Notes: generated from the sequence alone by a model not told the origin. Positions 16,552 to 25,767 are shown, counted from the first letter of the stretch. The stretch is 48,944 nucleotides of DNA from Pseudomonas nabeulensis (GCF_004682045.1 NZ_QUZT01000055.1:1-48944), one strand, 5' to 3'. A program made the numbers and translations.

Positions 16552-17301
16552 TTAAACCGGACGGCAGATCCAGTGCAAATAACGCCCAAGTCCGGCAAAG
16601 CTTGGGTGACGACGGTGAGCGAGTTCCATCTCCAACAAGTCCTGTAAATCGGCGCGGGCCTGGAATTCCACCGGCATGTAGTCGTGGAACACCCGCACGC
16701 CACTTTGGCTTTCGACCTGCCAAAGGCCTTCGAGTTGCGCCGCCAGTTCCCGCGGGTCCAGGGGCTGTTGCGGCGTAAGGCTCTGTTTCTCGCCGGCCAT
16801 GTCGTTCTTGCGCATTTTGCGGAAGTGGCCTTTGAGCAAATTGCGGTAGATCAACGCATCGCGGTTGTAGAACGCCAGCGACAACCAGCCGCCGGGCGCC
16901 GTGAGCTGGTGCAACACCGGCAGGATCCCATGGGGCTCGGCCAGCCATTCCAGCACGGCGTGGCACAGCACCAGATCGTAAGGTTCGGTGAGTTGGCCGA
17001 GCAGGTCTTGCCACGGCGCGTGGATAAACGTCGCGGTCTGCCCGGCGTCAGCGAAGCGTTGGCGTGCGCCTTCGAGCATCGGCTCGGCGGGTTCGGCCAG
17101 AGTCACTTGATGGCCTTGCTCGGCCAGCCACAGCGACATATGCCCCAGCCCCGCGCCGATATCCAGCACCCGCAAGGGACGCTGCGGCAATGCTTCGGTC
17201 AGGTCGGCCTGGAGCACCGCCAGGCGAATCGCGCCTTTGGCACCGCCGTAGATCTTCTCGGCAAAGCGCGTGGCCAGTTGGTCGAAATGACGGTCACTCA
17301 T
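16552..17301 (-). CDS. cmoM: CmoM, tRNA cmo5U methyltransferase
   Basis: A 249-residue class I SAM-dependent methyltransferase. Motif I is VLDIGAGLG (about 45-53), followed by LCHAVLEWLAEP, and near the C-terminus GVRVFHDYMP and LGRYLHWI, all features shared with E. coli CmoM (formerly SmtA). CmoM methylates 5-carboxymethoxyuridine at tRNA position 34 to its methyl ester, which aids wobble decoding. I start at the ATG at 17301; the frame opens two codons earlier only at TTG. The start lies inside the 3' end of the mazG-like gene (8-base overlap), so translation is coupled. Confidence 0.92.
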   Translation of the reverse strand: MSDRHFDQLATRFAEKIYGGAKGAIRLAVLQADLTEALPQRPLRVLDIGAGLGHMSLWLAEQGHQVTLAEPAEPMLEGARQRFADAGQTATFIHAPWQDLLGQLTEPYDLVLCHAVLEWLAEPHGILPVLHQLTAPGGWLSLAFYNRDALIYRNLLKGHFRKMRKNDMAGEKQSLTPQQPLDPRELAAQLEGLWQVESQSGVRVFHDYMPVEFQARADLQDLLEMELAHRRHPSFAGLGRYLHWICRPV

Positions 17302-17602
17302 GGGCAAACCGCCGTTCGCTGTCGTCCAGTTTGGCGCGCACCACCTCGTTCATGTCCAGGCCCAGCTCACTGCACAGCAACAACAGGTACAGCACGATAT
17401 CGCCGACTTCCTGCCCGGCGTGGGCGAGTTTGTCAGCCGGCAACTGGCGGGATTGGTCTTCGGTGAGCCATTGGAAGATTTCCACCAACTCGGCCATTTC
17501 CACGCTGGCGGCCATGGCCAGGTTTTTCGGGCTGTGAAACTGCTTCCAGTCGTTGTTATCGCGGATGCGGTGCAGGCGTTCGGTGAGGTGTTCGAGGTTC
17601 AT
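17294..17602 (-). CDS. MazG-like nucleotide pyrophosphohydrolase
   Basis: A 102-residue all-helical NTP pyrophosphohydrolase of the short MazG-like/dCTP-pyrophosphatase (RS21-C6) type. The metal-binding acidic motif is EMAELVE (residues 35-41) followed by EVGDIVLYLL. Other conserved features are WKQFHSPKNLAMA and the QWL block. Such enzymes cleave non-canonical dNTPs to monophosphates. AGGAG eight bases before the ATG supports the start. First gene of a two-gene operon with cmoM. Confidence 0.88.
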   Translation of the reverse strand: MNLEHLTERLHRIRDNNDWKQFHSPKNLAMAASVEMAELVEIFQWLTEDQSRQLPADKLAHAGQEVGDIVLYLLLLCSELGLDMNEVVRAKLDDSERRFAHE

Positions 17603-17642
17603 GTAGGGGGCTCCTGAAGGTGAGTAGCTTCAGGGGGATTGT

Positions 17643-17717
17643 CATCGGGGGCAAGCCCCCTCCCACATTTTGAATGTATTCACAAATCAAGGGTGGGAGG
17701 GGGCTTGCCCCCGATGG
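17643..17717. repeat. REP pair in reversed (tail-to-tail) arrangement
   Basis: CATCGGGGGCAAGCCCCCTC at the left and its inverted partner at the right. Here the GTGGGAG ends face inward and the GAT ends outward, the opposite of every other full pair in this window. The spacer is about 27 A/T-rich bases. It lies between the pbpC 3' end and the mazG-like start, in the leader of the mazG-cmoM operon. Confidence 0.88.
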
Positions 17718-17721
17718 CTAT

Positions 17722-20034
17722 TCAGTCAACGACGCTGAACTCAAGCCTTGCTGTCTGCCCAGCCTCATCCAACACACTCAACTGATACCGCCCCAACCGC
17801 TCAAAACCGGCATTGATAAACTCCTGGTTGGCACTGTCCCCCAACGGCGCCCCATTCAGAAACCACCAACGCCGTCCGCTGCCGCCAAGCGCAGAGAGCT
17901 TCAGACGCAGGGCTTGTTGACTGCCCGCCGGCAACCGCAGCTGATCCCCTTCGCGCACCCCGACAATCGACAGCGGCGAGGACGCCGCCAATGCCGGCGG
18001 CGGACAATCGGGATCAGCCGCCGGAATACGCGCCTCTCGCCGCTCAATCCTGGGCAACCACGGTTCCAGCGGCGCAGGCCACAGCGCGATATTTTTGGCG
18101 ACCGCCCCAGAACAACGGGCATCCACCCGCAACCCCTTGGCATTCACCCAGACGCTCTCCATCAACCCCACGCTCAACGGCTGATCCAACGCCTGCAAGG
18201 TCGGCGGCGTGGTGTTGTCCATCGTCCAGGCAAAGCGCTGGCGGCGGCAATTGGGGTCGGTGCGGCTCATGGGCTGGCCCAGCGGCCAACAGATTGCGGC
18301 CACGCCGACATTGGCCGGTACGGGCTTGACCGGCGCGCTGATGCCGCGCTGGCTGTCGCGGTTGGTCAGCACGTCGTGCACCTGCAACATCAGCGGTGCT
18401 GCCGACGCCAGGCCGAACTGACCGGGTACGGGTGTGCCGTCCGGACGGCCAATCCACACGCCGATCAAATAACGTGGCCCCACGCCAATCGCCCAGGCAT
18501 CACGAAAGCCATAGCTGGTGCCGGTTTTCCAGGCCAGCACCGGGCGCTGTACCAGTTCGGCACGCGGATCGCGGTCGGGGCGCGCCTGGCCACTGAGGAT
18601 ACGCCGCACAATCCAGGCCGCCCCCGGTGACAACATTGGTCGCTCCCGCAGCACGTCGTCCGGTTGCAGACGGATCGTCGCGCTCTTGCCGTCACGGGCG
18701 AAGGCGCTGTAGCCGCTGACCAAGTCTTCCAGACGACTGCCGGCGCCGCCGAGGATCAGCGCCAGGTTGGGCTCGGCCAGCGCGGGCAATGCCAAGGGCA
18801 CGCCCCCGATGCGCATCTGCGCGGCAAAGCGCTTGGGCCCGTAGGCTTCCAGCAACTGCACCGCCGGCAGGTTCAGCGAACTGGACAGTGCGGTACTCGC
18901 CGGCACCGCGCCGGTAAAGCCCATGGAGAAATTGCCCGGCCGGTAATCGCCGTAACGCCGGGGCACGTCCTGCAACAGGGATTCGGAATGGATCAAGCCT
19001 TCGTCCAACGCCATGCCATAGAGGAACGGTTTTAAGGTGGAACCTGGCGAACGCAGCGCGCTGATCATGTCCACATGACCAAAGCGCTTGGCGTCGTTGA
19101 TGTCCACCGAGCCGAGGTAGGCGCGCACGGCCATGGTCTCCTCCTCCACCACCAGGATAGCGGCGGAGGTGTGTTCCGGCAGGCGTGCACGCCAGCCCAG
19201 CAGCAGGTCTTCAAGCCGGCGTTGCAGGGTGGCATCCAGGGTGGTGCGGATCAGCGGCGGGCTGTCGGGGCGGTTCAGGCGGCGCGCGAGCAAGGGCGCC
19301 AGGCTCGGTTCAAGGCGCGGGGCAAGCAGCAAAGGCTCTTCCAGGGCTTCATCGACAGCGGCTTGCGGCCACACCTGGAACTCGGCGAGGCGGCGCAGCA
19401 CTTTGTCGCGGGCGTCCTGGGCACGTTGGGGGTGCCGGTCGGGCCGCAGGCGGCTGGGGGCCTGGGGCAACACGGCGAGCAAGGCGGCTTCGGCGTGGGT
19501 CAGTTGGGCCGGGGATTTGCCCAGGTACGCCCAACTGGCGGCGGCCACACCCTGCAAGGTGCCGCCGAAGGGCGCGCGGTTCAGGTAAAGGGTGAGGATC
19601 TCGTCCTTGGACAGGTGCCACTCCAACTGCGCGGTACGCCATAACTGGCGCAACTTGCCGTGAAACGTGCGCGAATGCGGATCCAGCAGGCGCGCCACCT
19701 GCATCGACAAGGTGCTGCCGCCCGACACCACCCGTGCGCCGGTGAGGTTCTGCCAGGTGGCCCGCACCAGGGCCAGCGGGTTGACGCCGGGGTGTTGATA
19801 GAACCAGCGGTCTTCGTAGGTCAGCAGCGCGTCGAGGTAATACGGCGAGACTTCACGGGTTTGCACCGGGTAGCGCCAGACGCCGTTGGCGTCGGCGAAG
19901 CGCCATAGCGGCGTGCCGTCTTCGGCCAGGACGACGCGGGCAAGGTCGTCCTGGGGCAAAGGCAGCGGCCAGATGCGATCGGCCAGCCAGAGCAGCGCTG
20001 TGACCAACAGCACAACACCCAACGCCCAACGCAA
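17722..20034 (-). CDS. pbpC: PbpC, penicillin-binding protein 1C
   Basis: A bifunctional peptidoglycan synthase, about 770 residues, anchored in the inner membrane by one N-terminal helix. Glycosyltransferase signature EDRWFYQHPGVNP (Glu74) and GGSTLSMQVARLL; transpeptidase SxxK in SPGSTLKP (Ser332), KTGTSYGF; and a C-terminal BiPBP_C domain ending near RRWWFLNGAPL. It aligns throughout with E. coli PbpC. The start is uncertain. The frame stays open to a GTG at 20094, but that stretch is translated REP sequence. The TTG at 20034, just before RWALGVVLLV, is my choice although no ribosome site is visible. pbpC genes often neighbour an alpha-2-macroglobulin gene, as here. Confidence 0.9.
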   Translation of the reverse strand: MRWALGVVLLVTALLWLADRIWPLPLPQDDLARVVLAEDGTPLWRFADANGVWRYPVQTREVSPYYLDALLTYEDRWFYQHPGVNPLALVRATWQNLTGARVVSGGSTLSMQVARLLDPHSRTFHGKLRQLWRTAQLEWHLSKDEILTLYLNRAPFGGTLQGVAAASWAYLGKSPAQLTHAEAALLAVLPQAPSRLRPDRHPQRAQDARDKVLRRLAEFQVWPQAAVDEALEEPLLLAPRLEPSLAPLLARRLNRPDSPPLIRTTLDATLQRRLEDLLLGWRARLPEHTSAAILVVEEETMAVRAYLGSVDINDAKRFGHVDMISALRSPGSTLKPFLYGMALDEGLIHSESLLQDVPRRYGDYRPGNFSMGFTGAVPASTALSSSLNLPAVQLLEAYGPKRFAAQMRIGGVPLALPALAEPNLALILGGAGSRLEDLVSGYSAFARDGKSATIRLQPDDVLRERPMLSPGAAWIVRRILSGQARPDRDPRAELVQRPVLAWKTGTSYGFRDAWAIGVGPRYLIGVWIGRPDGTPVPGQFGLASAAPLMLQVHDVLTNRDSQRGISAPVKPVPANVGVAAICWPLGQPMSRTDPNCRRQRFAWTMDNTTPPTLQALDQPLSVGLMESVWVNAKGLRVDARCSGAVAKNIALWPAPLEPWLPRIERREARIPAADPDCPPPALAASSPLSIVGVREGDQLRLPAGSQQALRLKLSALGGSGRRWWFLNGAPLGDSANQEFINAGFERLGRYQLSVLDEAGQTARLEFSVVD

Positions 20035-20040
20035 TAATAA

Positions 20041-20133
20041 ATGTGAGAGGGGGCTTGCCCCCGATGGCGGTGGATCAGTCAAATCGCCACTCACTGACCC
20101 ACCGCCATCGGGGGCAAGCCCCCTCCCACATTG
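20041..20133. repeat. REPIN abutting the pbpC start
   Basis: An inverted REP pair with inward-facing GAT ends. The left arm has CTCTCAC in place of CTCCCAC on the pbpC strand (a single-base variant). It begins 7 bases from the proposed pbpC start codon, so the pbpC ribosome-binding region lies in or beside the repeat. Confidence 0.9.
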
Positions 20134-20185
20134 GATTGTGCACGGCTGTCATTAATGATTAATCGCAAACTCAAACGGGCAAACC

Positions 20186-20195
20186 TCTATGCTTG
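20186..20195 (+). promoter_or_regulatory. Possible sigma-S-type -10 element for the small membrane protein
   Basis: TCTATGCTTG matches all but the last positions of the sigma-S extended -10 consensus KCTAYRCTTAA. It lies about 70 bases before the ATG at 20265, in the 130-base gap after the REPIN. No convincing -35 was found. Confidence 0.4.
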
Positions 20196-20264
20196 TAGGG
20201 AACTAGCCTGTTGCAATAACAACCAAAGCCACACATACGCCCACCTTCTCATCAGGACACACTT

Positions 20265-20558
20265 ATGCAGGTTGAAAGCTTTTTCGAATGGTTGGGCCAG
20301 GCGCTTGGCTCGGTCATCCGCTTTATCGTCGATGGGCTCAGCGGGTTGTTCGGTGCCCTGACCAACGCCGGGGGCAACTTTATCGAAGGTCTGTCGCGCA
20401 CATTGGGCATGGACACCTCGATCATCAGCATCGTCACCCTGATCATCGGCCTGCTGTTCCTCTATTCGGCGGTACGCGCGTTTATGCGGGCGTCGATCAT
20501 CATGGGGATTATCTGGTTGATGCTGGGGCTGTGGCTGCTGAGTTGGGTGGTGCACTGA
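20265..20558 (+). CDS. Small membrane protein of unknown function
   Basis: A 97-residue protein with an amphipathic N-terminal half (GQALGSVIRFIVDGLSGLFG) and two probable membrane helices (about 50-70 and 76-95). AGGA seven bases before the ATG supports the start. It stands alone on the plus strand between pbpC and the alpha-2-macroglobulin gene, which are both on minus. Codon use looks normal for the region. I do not recognise the family. A role in envelope stress is suggested only by the neighbours and the sigma-S-like promoter. Confidence 0.75.
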   Translation: MQVESFFEWLGQALGSVIRFIVDGLSGLFGALTNAGGNFIEGLSRTLGMDTSIISIVTLIIGLLFLYSAVRAFMRASIIMGIIWLMLGLWLLSWVVH

Positions 20559-20563
20559 TCCCT

Positions 20564-20591
20564 TGTGGGAGGAGGCTTGCTCCCTCCCACA
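20564..20591. repeat. Solo REP, variant class
   Basis: TGTGGGAGGAGGCTTGCTCC continuing to CTCCCACA, a single self-complementary REP whose core is GGCTTGCTCC instead of GGGCTTGCCCCC. It lies between the stops of the small membrane protein and the alpha-2-macroglobulin gene, where it could serve as a shared transcript end. Confidence 0.8.
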
Positions 20592-20617
20592 TCTGGCTCC
20601 CATTTCAAACTTAACTA

Positions 20618-23600
20618 TCAGCGGCCTTTGATGGTCAAGTCCGCCGGGGTCTCCCCCACCGCCTGCCAATTCGGTCGATACATCGACTCCACCTGCGGCG
20701 GCGGCACGCGATAGGTGCCCGGTGTCACCGCCCGCGCCAAGTACAACAAGTGCGTGGTGCCATACCCGTCCAGGTTCAGCGCCGCCACGTAACGGTCATC
20801 ACGGAACTCCTGGTGTTTAAGCGAAGCGTTCTGCATCGACTCGCGCCACTCCTTCACCTGGCTGCTGGCGTTTTCCAGGCTGGCGGCGCTTTGCGCCAGG
20901 TTCTGGTTTTCCAGCTCCAGGCCGGCGGGCAGCAGGTCCACGACCAACGCATCCGGCACACGCTGCTTGGCGCTTACCGCCAAATGCACCAATACCAGGT
21001 CACCGCTGTTGAGGTTGCGCAGGTTCAGCGGCTGGCCGTTCATGCCCAGGTATTCGCGGCGAATGCTCAAGTTATCCCCACCCGCCGTCGGCGGCAGCTG
21101 TGGATAACCTGAAATCGTCAATTGCTGATACACCGGCGCTTCGCCCTGATTGCTCAAGGTCAAATCACTGGAAAGCAGTTTGCCCTCCAATTCCAGCGTC
21201 GATTGCTGATTGTTCAATTCCTGAATCCCACCGCTGCCCGTCAGCGATACCTGCCAGTTCGCGTCCGGTTTGGCGAAGCCCAGGCGCCCGGCGAGGAACA
21301 GCGAATTGCGCTCCTGGGTCGACAGGTACGGGCTGGCCGCCAACTGATCCGACAGGGTAAACAAACGCTCCTCACGCTTGCCTTTGGCCAGGTCGTTTTC
21401 TTCCAACAGCGCCAGGATCATTGCTTGATCGCGCAGCGGGCTGCCGTAGTCGGCGAGCCATTCATTGGCATTGCGCTGCGCTGCCAAGCCCGCCTGCAAG
21501 GCCTGATCGGCGCGCGGCTGGTCGCCCATTTTCTGTAGGGCGATGGCCAGTTGCACCAATGGCAAACCGGAACGGGCATCGCTACGACGCTCGAAAATAC
21601 TGCGCAACGCACCCAATGGCGCCTGCTGGCTGCGCGCCAACACCATGCCGGCGTAGGCCTGCACGGCGAAGCGGGTGTGGTCGGCGTTGTCGCTGTAGTC
21701 GACGTCGATCAGGTTGCGTTCCTGCACATACCGCAGCAGGCGTTCGCTGGCCTTTTTCAGCGCTTCGGGCGGCACCGCAAACCCTTGATCACGGGCACGC
21801 AGCAGGAAGTCGGTGACGTACGCCGTCAGCCAATACTCTTCCTCGCCATCGGCGCCCCACAAGCCAAAGCTGCCGTTGTAGCGCTGCATGCCCAGCAGGC
21901 GCTCGATGCCGATCTCGATCTTGCGTTTGCGCTCGGTATCCGACTCGCCCTTGATCGACAGCCGCTTGAGCAACGCATCGTCGGCATACAGCGACGGGTA
22001 CAGGCCGCTGGCGGTCTGCTCCAGGCAGCCATAGGGGTAGGCCTTGAGTGCACTGATCTGCGCGCCAAGGTTCAGTGGCGGCCGGCTCGACAGGCTCAGC
22101 AGCGCCTCACGCCCAGACGTGTCGAACGGCTCCAGCGCGCCCGGCGGCAAGCTCCATGGTTGATCCTTGAGCACCGCGCGATACTGCTTGAGCAACGCCG
22201 GATACGCCGGGCGTACGCCCAGGGTCCATTCGCGGCTGAACGGCGGCAGGTTTTCACCCGGCAGGTCCAGGCCATTGACCGTGACCTTGACTTTGCCCTG
22301 GCCCAAACCGCCCCAGGCTTTCACCGGGATACGCAACGTGGTGCGCTGGCCTTGTTTCAACTCAACGCTTTGCGCGCCGCTGTTGACCAACTCAAGCTGG
22401 CCTTCGGCGCTCAGTTGCACGTCGAGTTTCTGCACCTTGCCCGACAGGTTCGACAGGTCCAGCGCCAGGGTGGTCTGGTCGCCACCGGCCAAAAAACGCG
22501 GCGCCGACAGTTCGGCAATCAGCGGTGCGGCGATCACCGTCTTGGCTTCGGCCATGCCGTAGCGGTCATCGCTCCAGGCCTGGGCCATCAAGCGCAGCTC
22601 GCCATTGAAGTCGGGGATATTGACGCTGACTTCGCCCTCGCCCTGCTCATTCAAGGTCACCGGCGCACTTTGCAGGGCGACGATGGTCACGCTGGTGTCC
22701 GGACGCTTGCCGCCCTTGGCCAACGCTGCGTCACCACCAAACGCCAGGCTGGCGAGTCGGCCCTGGCCGGCTTCGATCAGCTGGCCATAGATGTCGAACT
22801 GGTCCACACCGTACGCCTTGCGACCGAACAAGCTGGAGTACGGATCCGGCGTTGGGTATTCGGTGATATTGAGGATGCCCACGTCCACCGCCGCCACCAG
22901 CACATGCACCTGTTTGGGCACGCTGCCATCGGCATTCCTGGCGGCGACTTTGACCGTCAGTGGTTGTTTGGGGCGCATTTTCTCCGGTGCGGTGAGGGTC
23001 AGGCCGAGTTTGCGCTGGGTGCGATCCAGCGGCAGATGCAGCAGGCCCACCGCGCGCTTGGGGGTGATATTGGCCTTGCGCTCGCCGGGGCGAATCACCA
23101 GGGCGCTCACATACAAGTCATGCCGTGACCATTTCGGATCGAGTTTCACCGCAAAGCTTTTGCCTTCGGCCGGCACGTCGATTTCCTGCCACCACAGCGG
23201 GCCTTCGGCGGACTCCACCAGCAGGTAGCCTTTACCGGCAGCGGGCGGAGTAACGGTGACGTTGGCGGTATCGCCGTCGCCATACGCCGGTTTGTCCAGC
23301 GCCAGCTTCACCTGATCAGGCCGCACCGCGCCGCCTTCGGTATTGTCCTGGGCCTGGTAACCGGCCCAGAACCGCAGGCTGCTGACCAAGCCGGTCTGCG
23401 GGTCTTCAACCTCGACCCGATACGGGCCCCACTCCACCTGGAAGCTGACCTTGGCGGTGTCGCCCGCCTTGATGTTCAGGGTCTGCTCATCGAGGTTGAG
23501 GAATTTTTCGTTGAAGTGATAACTCCAGCCATCGTTCTCGGAGTAGTTCCAGTAGTAGTCACGGCGCTCGCGTATCAGGCGCACCTTGAGGTTTTGCGCG

Positions 23601-25519
23601 GCGAGTTTCTGGCCGTCCTGATTGGCCAGCAGTACTTCGAATTCCGCCGGGCCGTCGCCATTGGTTTCCTTGCCGTCAAACAAACCGCGCAGGCCCGGCA
23701 GTTGCTCGGCGGGCCAGATCGGTTGCACCAGGCGACGGGTGATCGGCCGACCGCCCGACTCTTGCAGGCTGGCCTGAACGATCAGTTGCAGCGGCGACTT
23801 GGCCTCGGCCCATTTGCTTTCCAGGGTCAGCGCTTCCTGGCCCTTGGCGTCGAGCACGCTTTCGTCCAGCTCGAAATCCTGGCTGAGTTCTTCTTCGGTG
23901 ACGGAGCCGAATTGATAACCCGGCAGGGATTTGACCGCGTCGCGCAATGGCCGCACATAGACTTGGCCGCTGACGCGGTTCCCCGATGCAGGCGCACCGT
24001 AGAGGTAACGACCGGTGACTTGAATCACCGGGTTATCCGCCGGGCTCAATGCCGCGTCGCTGCCCTTGAGTTCCAGCGCCAGGCGCTCGGGCAGGAAGTC
24101 TTCGACGAGAAACTCATACAATTGCGGCTTGCCGTCGCCCAGATCGAACACCAATTGCCAACGGCCAGTCGGCGCTTCGCCGGCCAGTTGCAGTTGATAT
24201 TGATAGAGGCCGGAAGCATCGGCATCCCACACGAATTTGCGGCTCACCTGTTCATCCGGGCGACGCACCTCGACACTCACCGGCTGCGGCTTGACCGCGT
24301 TGCCGTCCTTATCCCGCAGCAAGGCGTTGAGCAAGACGGTTTCGCCCGGGCGATACAGGTCACGCGGACCAAACACAAAGAACTGCAACGGGTGCGACGG
24401 CTGGCCGCCGATATCGAATTCCGCCAGGTCCAGCGCGGCGCTGTCGAGGCGCAACAGGCTGGTCTGTTCACCTTGCTTGGCCAGCAACACCTGGGCCTTT
24501 TTCGGCAACGGCAACTCGGCGTGACCGCCCTTCTCGGTCTTGCCCTGGCCCACCACACGGCCTTCGGCGTCGAGCACTTCAAGGTCGACGCCATCCAGGG
24601 CCTTGCCGCCTTCCAGCGCCTGGGTAAACACATCCAGGCGATTGGCATAGCGGTGCACTGACAGGCCGATATCACTCAAGGTAAACAGCGTGGCCGGTTG
24701 CGAATAGTTGTAGGTGCCCGAAGCCCGCATCACCGCCAGGTACACGCCGGGCTGCTGCAATGGCTTGAGGCCGGCGATGGGCAGCAACAGGGTTTCGCGG
24801 GTATTGCGCGCCGGGTTCAGGTCGAAACGGCCACCGTAGACCAGATCCGCCAGAGGCAGCAGTTCGCGGGATTCATAACTTTGCAGGCTGGTGTTGCGGC
24901 CCCACTGCGCAAGGAAAGTCGGCAGGGATTCGGGCTTGATGCGGAAGAATTCGACGTCGATCTTGTCGACGTTCAGCGCGATCACCGGCAGGCCTTCGGC
25001 CAGGCGCGTCGGCAGCAGGGTGCCACGGCTGGCGAAGCCGACAGTGGCTTGCAGGTCGCGGGTTTCCAGGCGGGCGCTGTACTCGGCGGCAAGCTTGTTA
25101 TCGTTGACCGCCTTCACGCCGGCATCGACCGTGAGCACCAATTTGCGCTGCGGCTCCAGGTGGCGCAGGCGCAACTCCATCAGGTTGTCGGAGAGTTCCC
25201 AGGCACCATCGACCTTGCCGGACTTGCTGTCCACCAAGTGAAGTTTGTCGGCGAATTTCTGGTCGGGGTCCAGGGGAATGGAAAAACTCACGGAGAGCGT
25301 GCTGGCCCCGTCGAGCTGCACTTCGGACACATCCACCACACTTACTTCACGCCCGGCGTAGCGCTGTTTCAACGCGGCCACATCCACCGCTGCCTTGGCG
25401 GGTGTGGCTGCCACCGTTGCCGCCGCAGGGGCAACGGGTTTATCGGAAGAATCGCAAGCGCTCAGCAGGGCCAGCGCGCAGGCCAGGAACAGTCCTTTGT
25501 TAAGCATGGGTGCACTCAT
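20618..25519 (-). CDS. Bacterial alpha-2-macroglobulin lipoprotein (YfhM-like)
   Basis: A 1633-residue periplasmic protease-trapping protein tethered by lipid. The signal ends in LLSAC (Cys22; Cys18 if the second ATG at 25507 is used; neither start has a clear ribosome site). MG domains fill the N-terminal two thirds, with a bait region probably near the middle. The thioester motif is intact in PYGCLEQTASG (Cys1165, Gln1168), followed by the helical thioester domain (WGADGEEEYWLTAYVTDFLL). The family covalently traps proteases that breach the outer membrane, and it commonly pairs with PbpC, which repairs peptidoglycan. This thioester-containing form is the E. coli YfhM type. Confidence 0.94.
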   Translation of the reverse strand: MSAPMLNKGLFLACALALLSACDSSDKPVAPAAATVAATPAKAAVDVAALKQRYAGREVSVVDVSEVQLDGASTLSVSFSIPLDPDQKFADKLHLVDSKSGKVDGAWELSDNLMELRLRHLEPQRKLVLTVDAGVKAVNDNKLAAEYSARLETRDLQATVGFASRGTLLPTRLAEGLPVIALNVDKIDVEFFRIKPESLPTFLAQWGRNTSLQSYESRELLPLADLVYGGRFDLNPARNTRETLLLPIAGLKPLQQPGVYLAVMRASGTYNYSQPATLFTLSDIGLSVHRYANRLDVFTQALEGGKALDGVDLEVLDAEGRVVGQGKTEKGGHAELPLPKKAQVLLAKQGEQTSLLRLDSAALDLAEFDIGGQPSHPLQFFVFGPRDLYRPGETVLLNALLRDKDGNAVKPQPVSVEVRRPDEQVSRKFVWDADASGLYQYQLQLAGEAPTGRWQLVFDLGDGKPQLYEFLVEDFLPERLALELKGSDAALSPADNPVIQVTGRYLYGAPASGNRVSGQVYVRPLRDAVKSLPGYQFGSVTEEELSQDFELDESVLDAKGQEALTLESKWAEAKSPLQLIVQASLQESGGRPITRRLVQPIWPAEQLPGLRGLFDGKETNGDGPAEFEVLLANQDGQKLAAQNLKVRLIRERRDYYWNYSENDGWSYHFNEKFLNLDEQTLNIKAGDTAKVSFQVEWGPYRVEVEDPQTGLVSSLRFWAGYQAQDNTEGGAVRPDQVKLALDKPAYGDGDTANVTVTPPAAGKGYLLVESAEGPLWWQEIDVPAEGKSFAVKLDPKWSRHDLYVSALVIRPGERKANITPKRAVGLLHLPLDRTQRKLGLTLTAPEKMRPKQPLTVKVAARNADGSVPKQVHVLVAAVDVGILNITEYPTPDPYSSLFGRKAYGVDQFDIYGQLIEAGQGRLASLAFGGDAALAKGGKRPDTSVTIVALQSAPVTLNEQGEGEVSVNIPDFNGELRLMAQAWSDDRYGMAEAKTVIAAPLIAELSAPRFLAGGDQTTLALDLSNLSGKVQKLDVQLSAEGQLELVNSGAQSVELKQGQRTTLRIPVKAWGGLGQGKVKVTVNGLDLPGENLPPFSREWTLGVRPAYPALLKQYRAVLKDQPWSLPPGALEPFDTSGREALLSLSSRPPLNLGAQISALKAYPYGCLEQTASGLYPSLYADDALLKRLSIKGESDTERKRKIEIGIERLLGMQRYNGSFGLWGADGEEEYWLTAYVTDFLLRARDQGFAVPPEALKKASERLLRYVQERNLIDVDYSDNADHTRFAVQAYAGMVLARSQQAPLGALRSIFERRSDARSGLPLVQLAIALQKMGDQPRADQALQAGLAAQRNANEWLADYGSPLRDQAMILALLEENDLAKGKREERLFTLSDQLAASPYLSTQERNSLFLAGRLGFAKPDANWQVSLTGSGGIQELNNQQSTLELEGKLLSSDLTLSNQGEAPVYQQLTISGYPQLPPTAGGDNLSIRREYLGMNGQPLNLRNLNSGDLVLVHLAVSAKQRVPDALVVDLLPAGLELENQNLAQSAASLENASSQVKEWRESMQNASLKHQEFRDDRYVAALNLDGYGTTHLLYLARAVTPGTYRVPPPQVESMYRPNWQAVGETPADLTIKGR

Positions 25520-25548
25520 GGTGAGAGGGTCCGAGGGGTGAACTATAT

Positions 25549-25569
25549 ATCAGCCTGCGGGGGGCTGAT
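25549..25569. promoter_or_regulatory. Inverted repeat in the leader of the alpha-2-macroglobulin gene
   Basis: ATCAGCC (25549-25555) and GGCTGAT (25563-25569) are perfect 7-bp arms around a G-rich loop, 30 bases upstream of the ATG at 25519. TATATA-type sequence overlaps the arm and could be a -10 region on the minus strand. It could be an operator or an mRNA leader hairpin. The rest of the 305-base gap 25520-25824 holds a REPIN and nothing else recognisable. Confidence 0.35.
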
Positions 25570-25678
25570 GGGGTGCCGGTCACATTGACCGACGGAGGGT
25601 GGGTTGGTTCTGGATAGGGCTGCAAGCCAAGCAAAATCCCACAACCAATGAAGATCAACCTGTGAAAACACAGGCAAA

Positions 25679-25767
25679 TGTGGGAGGGGGCTTGCCCCCG
25701 ATGGCAGTGTGTCAGGAAACTTATCTGTTACTGACACACCGCTATCGGGGGCAAGCCCCCTCCCACA
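25679..25767. repeat. REPIN (inverted REP pair)
   Basis: TGTGGGAGGGGGCTTGCCCC at the left with inward GAT end, inverted partner at the right (CTATCGGGGGCAAGCCCCCT). The loop has TGTCAG...CTGACA. It sits between the divergent alpha-2-macroglobulin and dinF genes, about 57 bases before the dinF ATG. Confidence 0.9.
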
